From: Bacteroidales bacterium UBA5507
Lineage (GTDB): Bacteria > Bacteroidota > Bacteroidia > Bacteroidales > Lentimicrobiaceae
Direction of reading: 5' to 3'
NCBI GenBank assembly: GCA_002426195.1
Contig: DIOT01000031.1
Span: 1,621 to 65,620, forward strand
Length of the DNA stretch: 64,000 nucleotides
Positions 34,357 through 45,054 of this stretch are shown here, in pieces. The stretch's first letter is position 1. The number at the start of each line of letters is the position of its first letter. Position numbers and translations under genes: made by a program. Under the pieces are notes generated by a model. That model did no database searches. It saw only the letters and a program-made list of their open reading frames with translations, and was not told where the DNA came from.

Positions 34357-34478
34357 TTTCGGAGATATGCTTTTCAGATTGTTTAAATCAAAATGCCAAT
34401 ATAGTTATGAGTGGATTTACTTTTCACTCAAATAGATAATAGACTGAGTAAGAACACACAAATAAATTATATTGTTCC

Positions 34479-37400
34479 TTGGAGCGGATAATAAAATACC
34501 TGTTAAGAATTTTTACACTGCTTTTCGTCGTGACCCTGTTGTGGGGCATTTTAATTACACCTGTAAATTCAGCAGCACCCGAAAGCACTCTGAACCAATA
34601 TTCACCCCCTGATACGTTACTTCCGGGCGAATTAAGATATCCTATACCCACACCTCAACCTGGTGAATTGCCTGCAAGTGATGAAGACAATAAGCTTTAT
34701 CTGGGTAATCCATCAAATATCACTGATGAATTTGTTTATGACCCTGTTACTAATACCTATACTTATAAGAAGAAGGCAGGTACCCTCGATATCTCAAGTC
34801 CTATTGGATATTCGCTCCAGGAATATCAGGAACTCGATATGGAAAGGTCATTGCAAAGCTATTGGCGGCAAAGGGCCTTAGGTACAGGAGCAGGTGCCAG
34901 AACCGGAATCATTCCTCAGATCCATATTGGCGGTGAAGTGTTTGACAGAATTTTCGGAGGTAATACTATTGACATCCGACCACAAGGTACAGCTGAAGTA
35001 ACTTTTGGTATACTCTCTAACCGTCGTGATGACCCAGCTCTTGATCTAAGACAAAGACGAACCACGAATTTTGATTTTCAACAGAAAATTCAAATGAGTG
35101 TGATGGCCAAAATTGGAGACAAAATTGAATTTAATACCAACTACAATACTGAAGCTACATTCGATTTTGAGAATAAACTAAAATTGAAGTACGAAGGGAA
35201 AGAGGATGAGATTATCAAACTAATTGAAGCCGGCGATATCACTTTCCCTCTTACAAGTACTTTAATCACAGGAAGTCAGAGCTTGTTTGGCCTCAAAACT
35301 CAATTGCAGTTTGGTAAAGCTACCGTAACTGCAGTTTTCTCACAACAGAAAAGCGAAACATCAAACATTACCGTTCAGGGAGGGGCACAGACCAGCGAGT
35401 TTAGTCTCACCGCTCTCGATTATGAAGACAATAAACACTTCTTCCTTGCTCAATACTTCGCAGATAATTATGATAATGCATTGAGTACACTTCCAATTAT
35501 TAATTCAAATATCAATATTACAAAGATTGAGGTTTGGGTAACCAATATTGGACCGGCGGTAACTGATAACAGAAATATTGTTGCATTTCAGGATCTCGGA
35601 GAAAGGAATCCTTATAATCAGACAATAATACCGAATGCCGGCATTTTTTATCCCGATAATAGGTCAAACGATTTGTTGACAAAATTCGATACAGCAACCA
35701 TACGAAACATAAACCAGGTTACGCAATATCTGACAGGAGCCCCCTTTGGTTATGTTGCAGGAACTGATTTTGATAAGGTTGAAAATGCTCGTCGTTTAAA
35801 CTCAAGTGAATATACTTTCAACTCTAAGCTTGGTTTTATATCATTAAATGCTGCACTTAATTCCGACCAGGTACTGGCTGTAGCATATCAGTATACTGTG
35901 ATCGGACAGGAACAGATATACCAGGTTGGTCAGTTCTCTGATGAAGGAATCACTACTCCTTCAGCCCTAATGGTTAAGCTATTGAAGAGTACTGCTCTCA
36001 ATACTAAAATTCCAATGTGGCGTCTCATGATGAAAAACGTATATAACATTGGTGCTTTCCAGGTGAACAAAGACGATTTTATCCTGAACATACTTTATTC
36101 AGGTAACGAGAATACAGTTCCAACAGGATACTTTACTGATGGCCCTCAGGGTGTTACAGGTGTTCCTCTAATTAGGGTTTTTAATTTTGATAACCTTGAC
36201 CCACAGCTGAATCCACCACATGATGGATTGTTCGACTTTATAGATAATGCCGGACAAAGTGGGGGTACTATTCAGTCATCTAACGGTAGGATTTACTTCA
36301 CTGTTAGAGAACCTTTCGGAAGTTATCTGCGACAAAAACTCCAGGACCAGCAATTGGGAGATAAGTACGCATTCGACTCACTTTACACTTTGACAAAAAG
36401 CGGTGCACAGCAATATCCCGACAGGAATAGATATCTTATCGAAGGGCAGTATAAATCGCAGTCCGGTTCAGAAATATCACTTAACGCACTTAACGTTCCT
36501 CAGGGTTCAGTAAGAGTAACTGCCGGTGGTATTCCTCTGACTGAAAATGTTGACTACACAGTTGACTATACACTAGGAAGAGTAAAAATTATTAATGAAG
36601 GTATCCTGAATTCTGGAACACCTCTTAACATTTCCCTTGAGAATAATGCCACCTTCAACCTGCAACAACAAACAATGATGGGGGCACATGTTGACTACAA
36701 ATTCAGCAACAACTTCCTGGTAGGTGCTACTATTCTTAATCTGCATGAAAGGCCACTGACACAGAAAACCAATTTCGGGCAGGAACCAATCTCCAATACA
36801 ATGTGGGGATTGAATTTTGATTATCAAACTGAATCGTTATGGTTGACACGACTTGTTGATAAATTGCCATTCTATGGAACGTCAACACCTTCACGTATTC
36901 AGATCAATGGAGAGATGGCTCACTTTATTCCAGGGCATTCCAGAGCCGTTGGAAAAGCAGGAACTTCTTATATTGATGATTTTGAGGGCAGTAAGTCAAC
37001 TATTGACCTTAAAAATGTAGGTACTTGGTTCTTATCGAGTATTCCAAGAGGCCAAACCACGCGCGACATGTTCCCCGAAGGAGTCTACAGCTCTGATTTA
37101 TCATCGGGATATAACAGGGCGTTATTAAGTTGGTACACTATCGATCCATTGTTTTATGATAAAAACAGCCGATTGAGACCATCTAATATCAGTAAAGACG
37201 AACTTTCAAGGAACTCTACAAGGTATATATCGGAAAAGGAAGTATTCCCCAATGTATCAAAAGATCATTCATTGCCAATGAACCTCCAGGTTCTAAACCT
37301 TGCTTACTTCCCCGCCGAAAGAGGTCCCTACAACTATGATGTTACCCCTACAAGTCTTTCAGCCGGTTTGAATGAAAACGGTCTGCTCGAAGATCCTTCA

Positions 37401-40400
37401 TCCAGATGGGGAGGTATAATGAGGAAGATCGAATCGACCGACTTTGAGGCTACTAATGTAGAATACATAGAATTCTGGCTCATGGATCCATTCTCTGAAG
37501 ATTCTACCCATGTTGGAGGTGATTTGTACTTTAACCTTGGTGATATTTCAGAAGATATTCTTCCTGATGGAAGAAAGAGCTATGAGAACGGACTTCCAAC
37601 TAGCGAAGTTGTCGTTGATGTTGATACAACTTCCTGGGGTCGCGTTCCAACACTTCAGGCTCTGGTTAATGCATTCGACAATGACGTTAATTCCCGTCCT
37701 TTCCAGGATGTTGGATATGATGGTCTAATGGATACTGATGAGCAATCCTTCTTCAATGATACATATCTTGAACAGATAGCCAATCAGTTCGGAACTGCTG
37801 CACCTGCCTATATGAATGCGTTAAACGACCCTTCTGGTGATAACTACCATTTCTTCAGGGGTGCGGATTATGACAATGATCCAAAATATAGCAGTATTAC
37901 CGAGCGTTACAAGAGATATAGCGGAACTGAAGGCAACTCTCCTGCTTCCGAACAATCATCCGAAGAATTCCAAACACAGGCGACTACACTTCCAAACGTT
38001 GAGGATATAAACCGTGATAACACTCTTAATGAACAGGAAAGGTATTTCCAGTATCATATCGAACTTGACCCCAACAATATGGAAGTGGGTCAGAATTATA
38101 TCGTAGATATTCAGCAACCCGAAGAACCAATACGACTTGAAAACGGCAAAACAGCTAATGTAAAATGGTATCAGTTTAAAGTTCCTGTACAAAGTCCTTC
38201 GCGGGTAGTAGGAAATATTCAGGACTTTAAGAGCATCCGCTTCATGCGTATGTATCTGAAAAACTGGGAGCAACCTGTTGTTCTCCGTTTTGCCACCCTC
38301 GAACTAGTCAGAGGTGAATGGAGGAAATATTATGATAATCTCCTTGCTCCGGGTGAATATATTCCCGATCCAAACCAAAGCCTTACCTCTTTCGACATTT
38401 CATCAGTTAATATTGAAGAGAACAGAGGTCGCGATAATGTGAACTACGAATTACCTCCTGATATTGAGCGCGAAATTAACGTTGGAACAACAAACCTTAC
38501 TCAGTTAAATGAGCAGTCAATGGTTTTAAAAGTTTGTGATCTCCTTGATGGTGATGCTCGTGGAGCTTACAAGACAACAGATTTTGATTTCCGTCAATAC
38601 AAAAGATTACGCATGTTTATTCATGCAGAAAAGGTTAGAGAACTTGAAGAGCTTCAAACAGGAGAGCTTACTGTATTTATCAGAATCGGTTCCGACTTCA
38701 CCGAAAATTATTACGAGTACGAAGTTCCTGTAGAATTTACCCCATGGGGTACTACTTTCAACGAACCAAGAGCTATTTGGCCATCTAATAATGAGATGAA
38801 TATTGAGCTTCAGAAGTTTGTTGACGCAAAACAACAGCGCAACAATACAATGGGTACACCTGGCTCTATGGTTACTACTATTACCCCGTTTGAAGTCTAT
38901 GACGGCAGAAATAAAATTACTGTAGTTGGTATGCCGAGCCTAAGCGACATAAAGGCATTCATGATTGGAGTCAGAAACCCGAAGAAACAAATCTTCAATG
39001 ATAATGATGACGGAGAAGCCAAATGCGCTGAAATCTGGGTAAATGAACTTCGCCTTACAGACTTTGATGAAACCAGCGGCCTGGCAGCAACAGCAAGAAT
39101 TGCAGCCAATCTTGCCGATCTTGGTAATGTAGTCATCTCCGGTGCTTATTCAACACCCGGTTTCGGAAGTATTGAAAAGAAAGTAAATGAACGTTCACAA
39201 GAGGCTTCAGGTCAGTTTGATATTGCTACTAACATACAATTGGGTAAGTTTTTCCCTGAAAAAACGGGAATTAAGATTCCAATGCACGTTGACTATTCTG
39301 AATTAAGATTGACTCCTAAATATAATCCTCTCGATCCTGATATATTATTTAAGGACCAGATACGTGAACTTGAAGCTGATGCTAAAGATTCTATCAGAAA
39401 TAAAGTCCAGGATATCACACGCAGGAAGAATATCAACTTTGTGAATGTACGTAAAGAAAAGGTTGGACAGACAGGAAAACCAAGAATTTACGATATAGAA
39501 AATTTTGATTTTACCTATGCCTTTACTGAAATCTATCATCAAAATATAGACGTAGAATATGATCGCAGAAAGCAGTACAGGGGAGGAATTGGGTACAACT
39601 TTATAAACAACCCTAAACCTGTTAAGCCATTCCAAAAAATAAAGACTTTCCAGGGAAAGGCCTTTACACTTATTAAAGACTTTAACTTCTACTATATGCC
39701 TAAAATGTTCTCATTCAGAACTGATATGAACAGGCAATATAATGAGAAGCTGCTTCGTAACAAGAGTGCTGCATTGATTCTTCTTGAGCCTACTTACATC
39801 AAAATGTGGGACTGGAATAGGATATATGACCTGAAATTTGACCTTGCACAATCTCTTAAACTGGAATACCAGGCTAATGCAAACGCATATATCGATGAAC
39901 CTCCAGGAAGAATTGATAAGTCGGCATCTGATTATGAGAGAAGAAAAGACTCTATCTGGAATGAAGTCATGAACTTTGGTTCAATGAACCGATTCACCCA
40001 GAACTTCTCCTTAAATTATATAGTGCCAATCAATAAAATACCTATACTTAACTGGGTTACATTAAATGCCAGATATAACAGTACATTCAGGTGGGAAGCT
40101 TCGCCAAGATCCATCCAGGATATAATGGGAAATACTATCGAAAATTCAAATACTGTTAATGTAAATGGTAATGCCCGGTTAACTAACCTGTATAACAAAG
40201 TCGGATTCCTCAAGAAACTTAATCAATCTGCGAATCAAAGAGGTCGGCAGCAAGTACCCGGAGGTAGAAGACCGCAACAAGAGATGCAAGAGGAGAATCA
40301 AGTAGTGCAGGATACTACAAAGAAAGCCACTTCTGTCGCTATTATGAAAGCTCTTGGAAATGGAGCTGTCAAACTGCTTATCGGATTTAAAGATGTTCAG

Positions 40401-41717
40401 TTTAACTACAGCGAATCGAATGGGACATTGCTACCCGGATTCATGCCTAAACCAGATATCCTTGGAAACCGTTTAACAGATATGGCTCCTGGTTTACCAT
40501 TTGCTTTTGGAAGTCAGGATGACATCCGTTGGGAAGCTAAACGCAATGGCTGGTTAACAACTGATACCTTGTTAAATAATCCATATGTTACTCGTCTTAC
40601 CAAAGACCTTACCGGTAGAGCAACATATGAGCCGTTCCCTGAATTCAGAATAGAATTCAATGCTGATAAAAAGGAATCATTTGGACACCAGGAATATTTT
40701 AAAGCCAACGCGAATGGCGATTTCGAGTCGAGCGGAATTCAGGAAAGAGGATCATTCAGTATTTCGTTCCTTACTATGAAAACAGCTTTCAAGAAAGATG
40801 ATGATCAGAATGTATCTTCGACCTTTGAAGAATTTAAAGACAATCGAAGAATCATAGCAGCACGTCTTGGTGCGGCCAATCCCGCATCCGGTGGAATAAA
40901 TGACACTACCGGATATCCAATTGGGTATGGTCCGGCTTCCCAGGAAGTTCTTATCCCGGCGTTCATCGCAGCATACACAGGCAGGTCTGCAAAAGATGTT
41001 AGTTTAAGCCCATTCCCAAAAATTCCAATTCCAAACTGGCGATTCACATATACAGGATTGACAAGACTTGAATTCTTCAAAAAGTATTTCAAACAGTTTA
41101 GTATTGGACATTCTTACAGATCAGCTTACTCAGTTGGCTCTTACTTATCGAATATTGAATACGAAGAAGAACTGGGATTCCCTGTCAACCTCGATGAAGC
41201 AGGTAATTTTATTCCTGAAAACAGGATTGATGTAGTAACAATTTCTGAACAGTTTGCTCCATTATTCAATATTGATATGACCTGGAATAATAGTCTGCTG
41301 TCGAAAATTGAATTTAAGAAGTCAAGAAGTCTTTCACTTAGCTTTACAAATAACCAGTTGACTGAGGTATCAAATAATGAAATAGTTATAGGAGTCGGAT
41401 ACAGATTTAAAGATGTCAGGCTGAACTTATCAAGTGGAGGAAGACGTCAACAACTCAAGAGTGACCTCAATGTTAAGGCTGATGTTTCAATTCGGGAAAA
41501 CAAAACTGTATTGAGACGACTGGACGAAAACATTAATCAGATTTCTACCGGTAACAGGATGGTTTCAATTAATACATCTGCCGACTATGTGATTAATCAA
41601 AGGTTTAATGTCAGAATCTTCTTTGACAAAACTATTACCAATCCCTTCGTATCAAACCAGTTTGATAACTCAACAACCAATGCGGGTATAAGCCTCAGAT
41701 TTACACTTGCTCAATAG
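34479..41717 (+). CDS. sprA: SprA/SOV, outer-membrane translocon of the type IX secretion system
   Basis: A 2412-residue protein, matching the unusually large size of SprA, the roughly 36-strand single-polypeptide barrel that exports T9SS cargo. The start is a TTG at 34479: an in-frame TAA at 34449 bars anything further upstream, and the signal peptide (YLLRIFTLLFVVTLLWGIL ... NSA) begins at once. The SprA N-terminal-type region repeats (YNTEATFDFENKLKLKYEGK), an internal conserved SYIDDFEGSKSTIDL block, and C-terminal aromatic-rich barrel strands ending IDFKTITNP-like and SLRFTLAQ are visible. It should export the type A and B proteins at 5.8-13.3 kb. The order ruvA-sprA-gcvH is typical of the phylum. 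Confidence 0.96.
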   Translation: MERIIKYLLRIFTLLFVVTLLWGILITPVNSAAPESTLNQYSPPDTLLPGELRYPIPTPQPGELPASDEDNKLYLGNPSNITDEFVYDPVTNTYTYKKKAGTLDISSPIGYSLQEYQELDMERSLQSYWRQRALGTGAGARTGIIPQIHIGGEVFDRIFGGNTIDIRPQGTAEVTFGILSNRRDDPALDLRQRRTTNFDFQQKIQMSVMAKIGDKIEFNTNYNTEATFDFENKLKLKYEGKEDEIIKLIEAGDITFPLTSTLITGSQSLFGLKTQLQFGKATVTAVFSQQKSETSNITVQGGAQTSEFSLTALDYEDNKHFFLAQYFADNYDNALSTLPIINSNINITKIEVWVTNIGPAVTDNRNIVAFQDLGERNPYNQTIIPNAGIFYPDNRSNDLLTKFDTATIRNINQVTQYLTGAPFGYVAGTDFDKVENARRLNSSEYTFNSKLGFISLNAALNSDQVLAVAYQYTVIGQEQIYQVGQFSDEGITTPSALMVKLLKSTALNTKIPMWRLMMKNVYNIGAFQVNKDDFILNILYSGNENTVPTGYFTDGPQGVTGVPLIRVFNFDNLDPQLNPPHDGLFDFIDNAGQSGGTIQSSNGRIYFTVREPFGSYLRQKLQDQQLGDKYAFDSLYTLTKSGAQQYPDRNRYLIEGQYKSQSGSEISLNALNVPQGSVRVTAGGIPLTENVDYTVDYTLGRVKIINEGILNSGTPLNISLENNATFNLQQQTMMGAHVDYKFSNNFLVGATILNLHERPLTQKTNFGQEPISNTMWGLNFDYQTESLWLTRLVDKLPFYGTSTPSRIQINGEMAHFIPGHSRAVGKAGTSYIDDFEGSKSTIDLKNVGTWFLSSIPRGQTTRDMFPEGVYSSDLSSGYNRALLSWYTIDPLFYDKNSRLRPSNISKDELSRNSTRYISEKEVFPNVSKDHSLPMNLQVLNLAYFPAERGPYNYDVTPTSLSAGLNENGLLEDPSSRWGGIMRKIESTDFEATNVEYIEFWLMDPFSEDSTHVGGDLYFNLGDISEDILPDGRKSYENGLPTSEVVVDVDTTSWGRVPTLQALVNAFDNDVNSRPFQDVGYDGLMDTDEQSFFNDTYLEQIANQFGTAAPAYMNALNDPSGDNYHFFRGADYDNDPKYSSITERYKRYSGTEGNSPASEQSSEEFQTQATTLPNVEDINRDNTLNEQERYFQYHIELDPNNMEVGQNYIVDIQQPEEPIRLENGKTANVKWYQFKVPVQSPSRVVGNIQDFKSIRFMRMYLKNWEQPVVLRFATLELVRGEWRKYYDNLLAPGEYIPDPNQSLTSFDISSVNIEENRGRDNVNYELPPDIEREINVGTTNLTQLNEQSMVLKVCDLLDGDARGAYKTTDFDFRQYKRLRMFIHAEKVRELEELQTGELTVFIRIGSDFTENYYEYEVPVEFTPWGTTFNEPRAIWPSNNEMNIELQKFVDAKQQRNNTMGTPGSMVTTITPFEVYDGRNKITVVGMPSLSDIKAFMIGVRNPKKQIFNDNDDGEAKCAEIWVNELRLTDFDETSGLAATARIAANLADLGNVVISGAYSTPGFGSIEKKVNERSQEASGQFDIATNIQLGKFFPEKTGIKIPMHVDYSELRLTPKYNPLDPDILFKDQIRELEADAKDSIRNKVQDITRRKNINFVNVRKEKVGQTGKPRIYDIENFDFTYAFTEIYHQNIDVEYDRRKQYRGGIGYNFINNPKPVKPFQKIKTFQGKAFTLIKDFNFYYMPKMFSFRTDMNRQYNEKLLRNKSAALILLEPTYIKMWDWNRIYDLKFDLAQSLKLEYQANANAYIDEPPGRIDKSASDYERRKDSIWNEVMNFGSMNRFTQNFSLNYIVPINKIPILNWVTLNARYNSTFRWEASPRSIQDIMGNTIENSNTVNVNGNARLTNLYNKVGFLKKLNQSANQRGRQQVPGGRRPQQEMQEENQVVQDTTKKATSVAIMKALGNGAVKLLIGFKDVQFNYSESNGTLLPGFMPKPDILGNRLTDMAPGLPFAFGSQDDIRWEAKRNGWLTTDTLLNNPYVTRLTKDLTGRATYEPFPEFRIEFNADKKESFGHQEYFKANANGDFESSGIQERGSFSISFLTMKTAFKKDDDQNVSSTFEEFKDNRRIIAARLGAANPASGGINDTTGYPIGYGPASQEVLIPAFIAAYTGRSAKDVSLSPFPKIPIPNWRFTYTGLTRLEFFKKYFKQFSIGHSYRSAYSVGSYLSNIEYEEELGFPVNLDEAGNFIPENRIDVVTISEQFAPLFNIDMTWNNSLLSKIEFKKSRSLSLSFTNNQLTEVSNNEIVIGVGYRFKDVRLNLSSGGRRQQLKSDLNVKADVSIRENKTVLRRLDENINQISTGNRMVSINTSADYVINQRFNVRIFFDKTITNPFVSNQFDNSTTNAGISLRFTLAQ

Positions 41718-41807
41718 GATTTAAAAAATAATGATGAAGAAAGTTAGATTTGATTAAGGCGATTTCTTACTTTTGGCGAAAATTCAATAATTAAAAAAAT
41801 ATAGGAT

Positions 41808-42188
41808 ATGAACATTCCAGTTGATCTGAAGTACACAAAAGACCATGAATGGATTAGACTTGAAAACGATCATGCAGTTGTAGGAGTTACTGACTTCGCA
41901 CAAGGTGAATTAGGTGACATCGTTTTCATAGAAGTTGAAACTGTTGGTGAAACTCTTGAAGAAGGTGAAACCTTCGGAAGTATAGAAGCAGTTAAAACTG
42001 TTAGTGATTTGTTTATGCCTGTTTCTGCAGAAGTACTCGAATACAATGAAGCTCTTAACGCAAATCCCGAATTAATAAATAAAGATCCTTATGGTGAGGG
42101 ATGGATCGTCAAAGTTAAAGTTGATAATCCTGATTCGCTCAATCATTTGCTAAATGCAGAAGATTATAAAGATCTGATTGGCGCGTAA
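41808..42188 (+). CDS. gcvH: Glycine cleavage system H protein
   Basis: A 126-residue lipoyl carrier that shuttles the aminomethyl group between the P, T and L proteins. The lipoylated lysine is K63 in GSIEAVKTVSDL, and the flanking block KDHEWIRL is present. Length is normal. The rest of the system (gcvT, gcvP) is not in the window. A TACTTTTG -7 box at 41769-41776 with an imperfect -33 suggests it can be transcribed independently of sprA. Confidence 0.96.
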   Translation: MNIPVDLKYTKDHEWIRLENDHAVVGVTDFAQGELGDIVFIEVETVGETLEEGETFGSIEAVKTVSDLFMPVSAEVLEYNEALNANPELINKDPYGEGWIVKVKVDNPDSLNHLLNAEDYKDLIGA

Positions 42189-42263
42189 TTTGTGCTTTTC
42201 GCGCAAAAGCGATTACATTTTGAGGATTCTGCCATTAGAAATTAAAAAATCTGTTTCGATGAG

Positions 42264-42294
42264 TTTGATTTACAGGATAAATGTAATATCTTTG
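42264..42294 (+). promoter_or_regulatory. Promoter of tonB
   Basis: TTTG (42264-42267), 19-nt spacer, TATCTTTG (42287-42294): an exact Bacteroidota consensus pair, 76 nt before the start codon. Confidence 0.78.
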
Positions 42295-42370
42295 TAACAG
42301 AATAAGAAGTGTACTTATTCATAACTGATAACACACTCATTTAAAACAAAAACAATTAGTAATCAACAAT

Positions 42371-43054
42371 ATGGAAGCAAAAAAGACACCGAAAGCTGAC
42401 TTGGAAAACAAGAGAACTTTCTTTGTTCAGATCGGATTGGTTGTTGCCCTTGCTGTTATGCTCGTCGCTTTCGAATGGAAAACATACGACGTTAAGCAAG
42501 TAGAAATGGGAGCACGCCAAGTCGAAATCCTTGAAGAGGAAATGGTTGAAATAACTCAACAGAATAAACCTCCTCCACCTCCTGCTCCACCGGCACAAAC
42601 CACTTTGATCCATATTGTTACTGACGATGTGGAAGTTGAAGACGACCTTATCATCGATGTAGAAGCTGATGAATTAACAGTCATTGATACTTATACTCCT
42701 CCGGCAGTTGTTGAAGAAGAAGAAGTTGCAGAAGCTGAAATTTTTACTGTTGTTGAGGAATCACCTGCATATCCGGGTGGTGATGAAGCCCGTATCCGAT
42801 TCTTACAGGAAAATATCCAATATCCACAAATGGCAAGAGAAAGTGGTATCCAGGGAACTGTTTACGTTACTTTCGTTGTTGAAAAAAATGGTAATGTTAC
42901 CGATGTAAGAGTTCTCCGTGGTATCGGTGGTGGTTGCGACGAGGAAGCTATTCGTGTTATCAAAGCTATGCCAAAATGGAATCCTGGTAAACAAAGAGGT
43001 AAACCGGTGCGTGTACAGTTCAACATGCCTATTAAATTCACCCTTGCAGGTTAA
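42371..43054 (+). CDS. TonB energy transducer
   Basis: A 227-residue inner-membrane protein: cytoplasmic N-terminus (1-15), one helix (about 18-35, VQIGLVVALAVMLVAF), a proline- and acid-rich periplasmic spacer (KPPPPPAPPA then several DDVEVEDD stretches), and a C-terminal TonB domain (about 140-227) with YPQMARESGIQGTVYVTFVV and VRVLRGIGGGCDEEAIRVI ... MPIKFTL. It passes proton-motive energy to TonB-dependent receptors, such as the one at 55.7-57.8 kb. ExbB/ExbD are not adjacent. It has its own promoter and terminator. Confidence 0.94.
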   Translation: MEAKKTPKADLENKRTFFVQIGLVVALAVMLVAFEWKTYDVKQVEMGARQVEILEEEMVEITQQNKPPPPPAPPAQTTLIHIVTDDVEVEDDLIIDVEADELTVIDTYTPPAVVEEEEVAEAEIFTVVEESPAYPGGDEARIRFLQENIQYPQMARESGIQGTVYVTFVVEKNGNVTDVRVLRGIGGGCDEEAIRVIKAMPKWNPGKQRGKPVRVQFNMPIKFTLAG

Positions 43055-43074
43055 TTTCTAGCCAGATATTTTAC

Positions 43075-43103
43075 AGGGATAGCAAGTGCTATCCCTTTTT
43101 TTT
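43075..43103 (+). terminator. Terminator of tonB
   Basis: A strong hairpin GGGATAGC-AAGT-GCTATCCC followed by eight T residues. Confidence 0.93.
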
Positions 43104-43230
43104 GCTTTAATCTTAACCAACTTTATCTCAAAGTTTACCAAAAAAAGTTAAAAAAAGTTATCTTTACCTATTTAAAATTATTTTTGCAAATAACCTTGTT
43201 GCACCGGGTAAGCAACTAATTGATATACAG

Positions 43231-45054
43231 ATGAAAAAATGTCTTTCTCTGCCATTTATTGGTCTAATTTTAATGCTGCTAAATACTTCAGCATACGCTC
43301 AAAACAGGCACCAAATCGATAGCACTTCCAGAGACTTTGATTTTATTAAAGATGATTTTATTGTCGCTGCTTTAGATAGCCTCGCCAATCTCCGGTATTT
43401 TGAAGGATTCGAATGTGCCACATCCGATGAACTTGAAAATGTTTTCGGCTTTTCTAATGGATTTGTACCGGTATATTCCGATTCTGTTTATGCTGAACGT
43501 ATGCGCCGCCTTGATGCAACCACGCCTATAAAATTAACTTACAACCAATACGTAAAAGATTATATTGAACTCTATGCAGTAAAAAAAAGATTGCTTACTC
43601 AAAGAGTTATGGGTCTTGCTCAGATATATTTTCCAATGTTTGAGGAGCAACTTGACCGGTTTAATATGCCTCTCGAATTAAAGTATCTGGCAATTGTTGA
43701 ATCGGCCCTGAATCCTGAAGCCCGCTCAAGAGTTGGTGCAACCGGATTATGGCAGTTCATGTATGGCACAGGGAAAATGTATGACCTCAAAGTCTCATCT
43801 TTCGTCGATGACCGTCGTGATCCTATCAAATCTACAATCGCCGCCTGCGAACACATGAATGATTTATACAAAATGTATAACGACTGGTTGCTTGTTCTTG
43901 CTGCTTATAATTCAGGAGCAGGTAATGTTAATAAAGCTATCAGGAGATCCGGTGGTAAAATGGATTTTTGGCAGATAAGACCCTTCTTACCACTTGAAAC
44001 AAGGGGCTACGTTCCGGCTTTTATTGGTGTGACATATGTAATGACTTATGCAGCAGAACACAACCTGAAACCTGTAAGTCCCCGAATTCAGCATTACGAA
44101 ATTGATACAGTTACTGTAAAAGATATCCTCACCTTCCAACAGATTTCTGAGTACATGCAGATTCCTGTTGAAGACCTACAGTTCCTGAATCCGTCCTTCA
44201 AGTCAGGAGTAATCCCGGCTGTTGATGGGAAACCCTATACATTAAGATTACCTAAAAAATATGTACCATCATTTGTAAACAATGAAGCTCAGTTGTACGC
44301 CCTTTTATCACAAAAGGAAACTGAAAAACAAGAGCTTCTTACTATGATGAAAACCGTGACACAAGCCGAATATCATAAGGTTAAAAGAGGAGAGAGCCTG
44401 GGTCGTATTGCTTCAAAATATCATTGCTCAATCAGTGATCTTAAGAGGTGGAATAAAATTAAAGGAACAACTATCCAAATAGGCCAACGTTTAATTGTCA
44501 GACCAGAAACCACAATTGAACAACCTGTTTATTATGCAAAAAAGAGTGAACCAAAGGCAGAACCGGAAAACCTTGCTTCTAAATCCTCTCAAGCAAAAGA
44601 AACAGTTGAGAAGTCAGATTCCAAATCAGAAGATATAGCTTCGGCCGATACTTCTAACCAACCCAAAACAGTTATCCAAACCGAGAATATTACTCATAAA
44701 GTAAAAAAGGGTGAATCACTCAATCTGATTGCCAAAGAACACAAGGTGCAGATATCCGATATTCAGGAATGGAATAAATTAAAAGGCACAACAATTCACC
44801 CAAATCAGGTTCTGGTAGTCGGTAAAAAAGAAATTATCACTCCGGTTTCTGAAGAAGAACTGGCAGCTAAAACACCGGCTAAGCAGAATAAAAGTGATTT
44901 CATTTATTACACAGTTCAGCAAGGCGATACATTGTGGACAATAGCTCAAAAGCATAACGGTGTGTCAGTTGAGGAATTAAAGAAACTCAATAATATTATA
45001 AACGAAAAATCCCTTAAACCGGGACAAAAAATAAAGGTTGCAGTTGCATCATGA
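43231..45054 (+). CDS. mltD: Membrane-bound lytic murein transglycosylase D-like, three LysM domains
   Basis: A 607-residue exported enzyme that cleaves peptidoglycan glycan strands, leaving anhydromuramic ends. Signal peptide (to about residue 24, NTSAYAQ), an SLT lysozyme-like domain with catalytic E157 (LAIVESALNPEARS) and the LVLAAYNSGAGNV block, then three LysM domains: YHKVKRGESLGRIASKYH, HKVKKGESLNLIAKEH, and YTVQQGDTLWTIAQKH. The LysM repeats bind glycan chains. The linkers between them are long, charged and Ser/Lys/Glu-rich. The next gene overlaps its stop codon by 4 nt (ATGA). Confidence 0.94.
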   Translation: MKKCLSLPFIGLILMLLNTSAYAQNRHQIDSTSRDFDFIKDDFIVAALDSLANLRYFEGFECATSDELENVFGFSNGFVPVYSDSVYAERMRRLDATTPIKLTYNQYVKDYIELYAVKKRLLTQRVMGLAQIYFPMFEEQLDRFNMPLELKYLAIVESALNPEARSRVGATGLWQFMYGTGKMYDLKVSSFVDDRRDPIKSTIAACEHMNDLYKMYNDWLLVLAAYNSGAGNVNKAIRRSGGKMDFWQIRPFLPLETRGYVPAFIGVTYVMTYAAEHNLKPVSPRIQHYEIDTVTVKDILTFQQISEYMQIPVEDLQFLNPSFKSGVIPAVDGKPYTLRLPKKYVPSFVNNEAQLYALLSQKETEKQELLTMMKTVTQAEYHKVKRGESLGRIASKYHCSISDLKRWNKIKGTTIQIGQRLIVRPETTIEQPVYYAKKSEPKAEPENLASKSSQAKETVEKSDSKSEDIASADTSNQPKTVIQTENITHKVKKGESLNLIAKEHKVQISDIQEWNKLKGTTIHPNQVLVVGKKEIITPVSEEELAAKTPAKQNKSDFIYYTVQQGDTLWTIAQKHNGVSVEELKKLNNIINEKSLKPGQKIKVAVAS

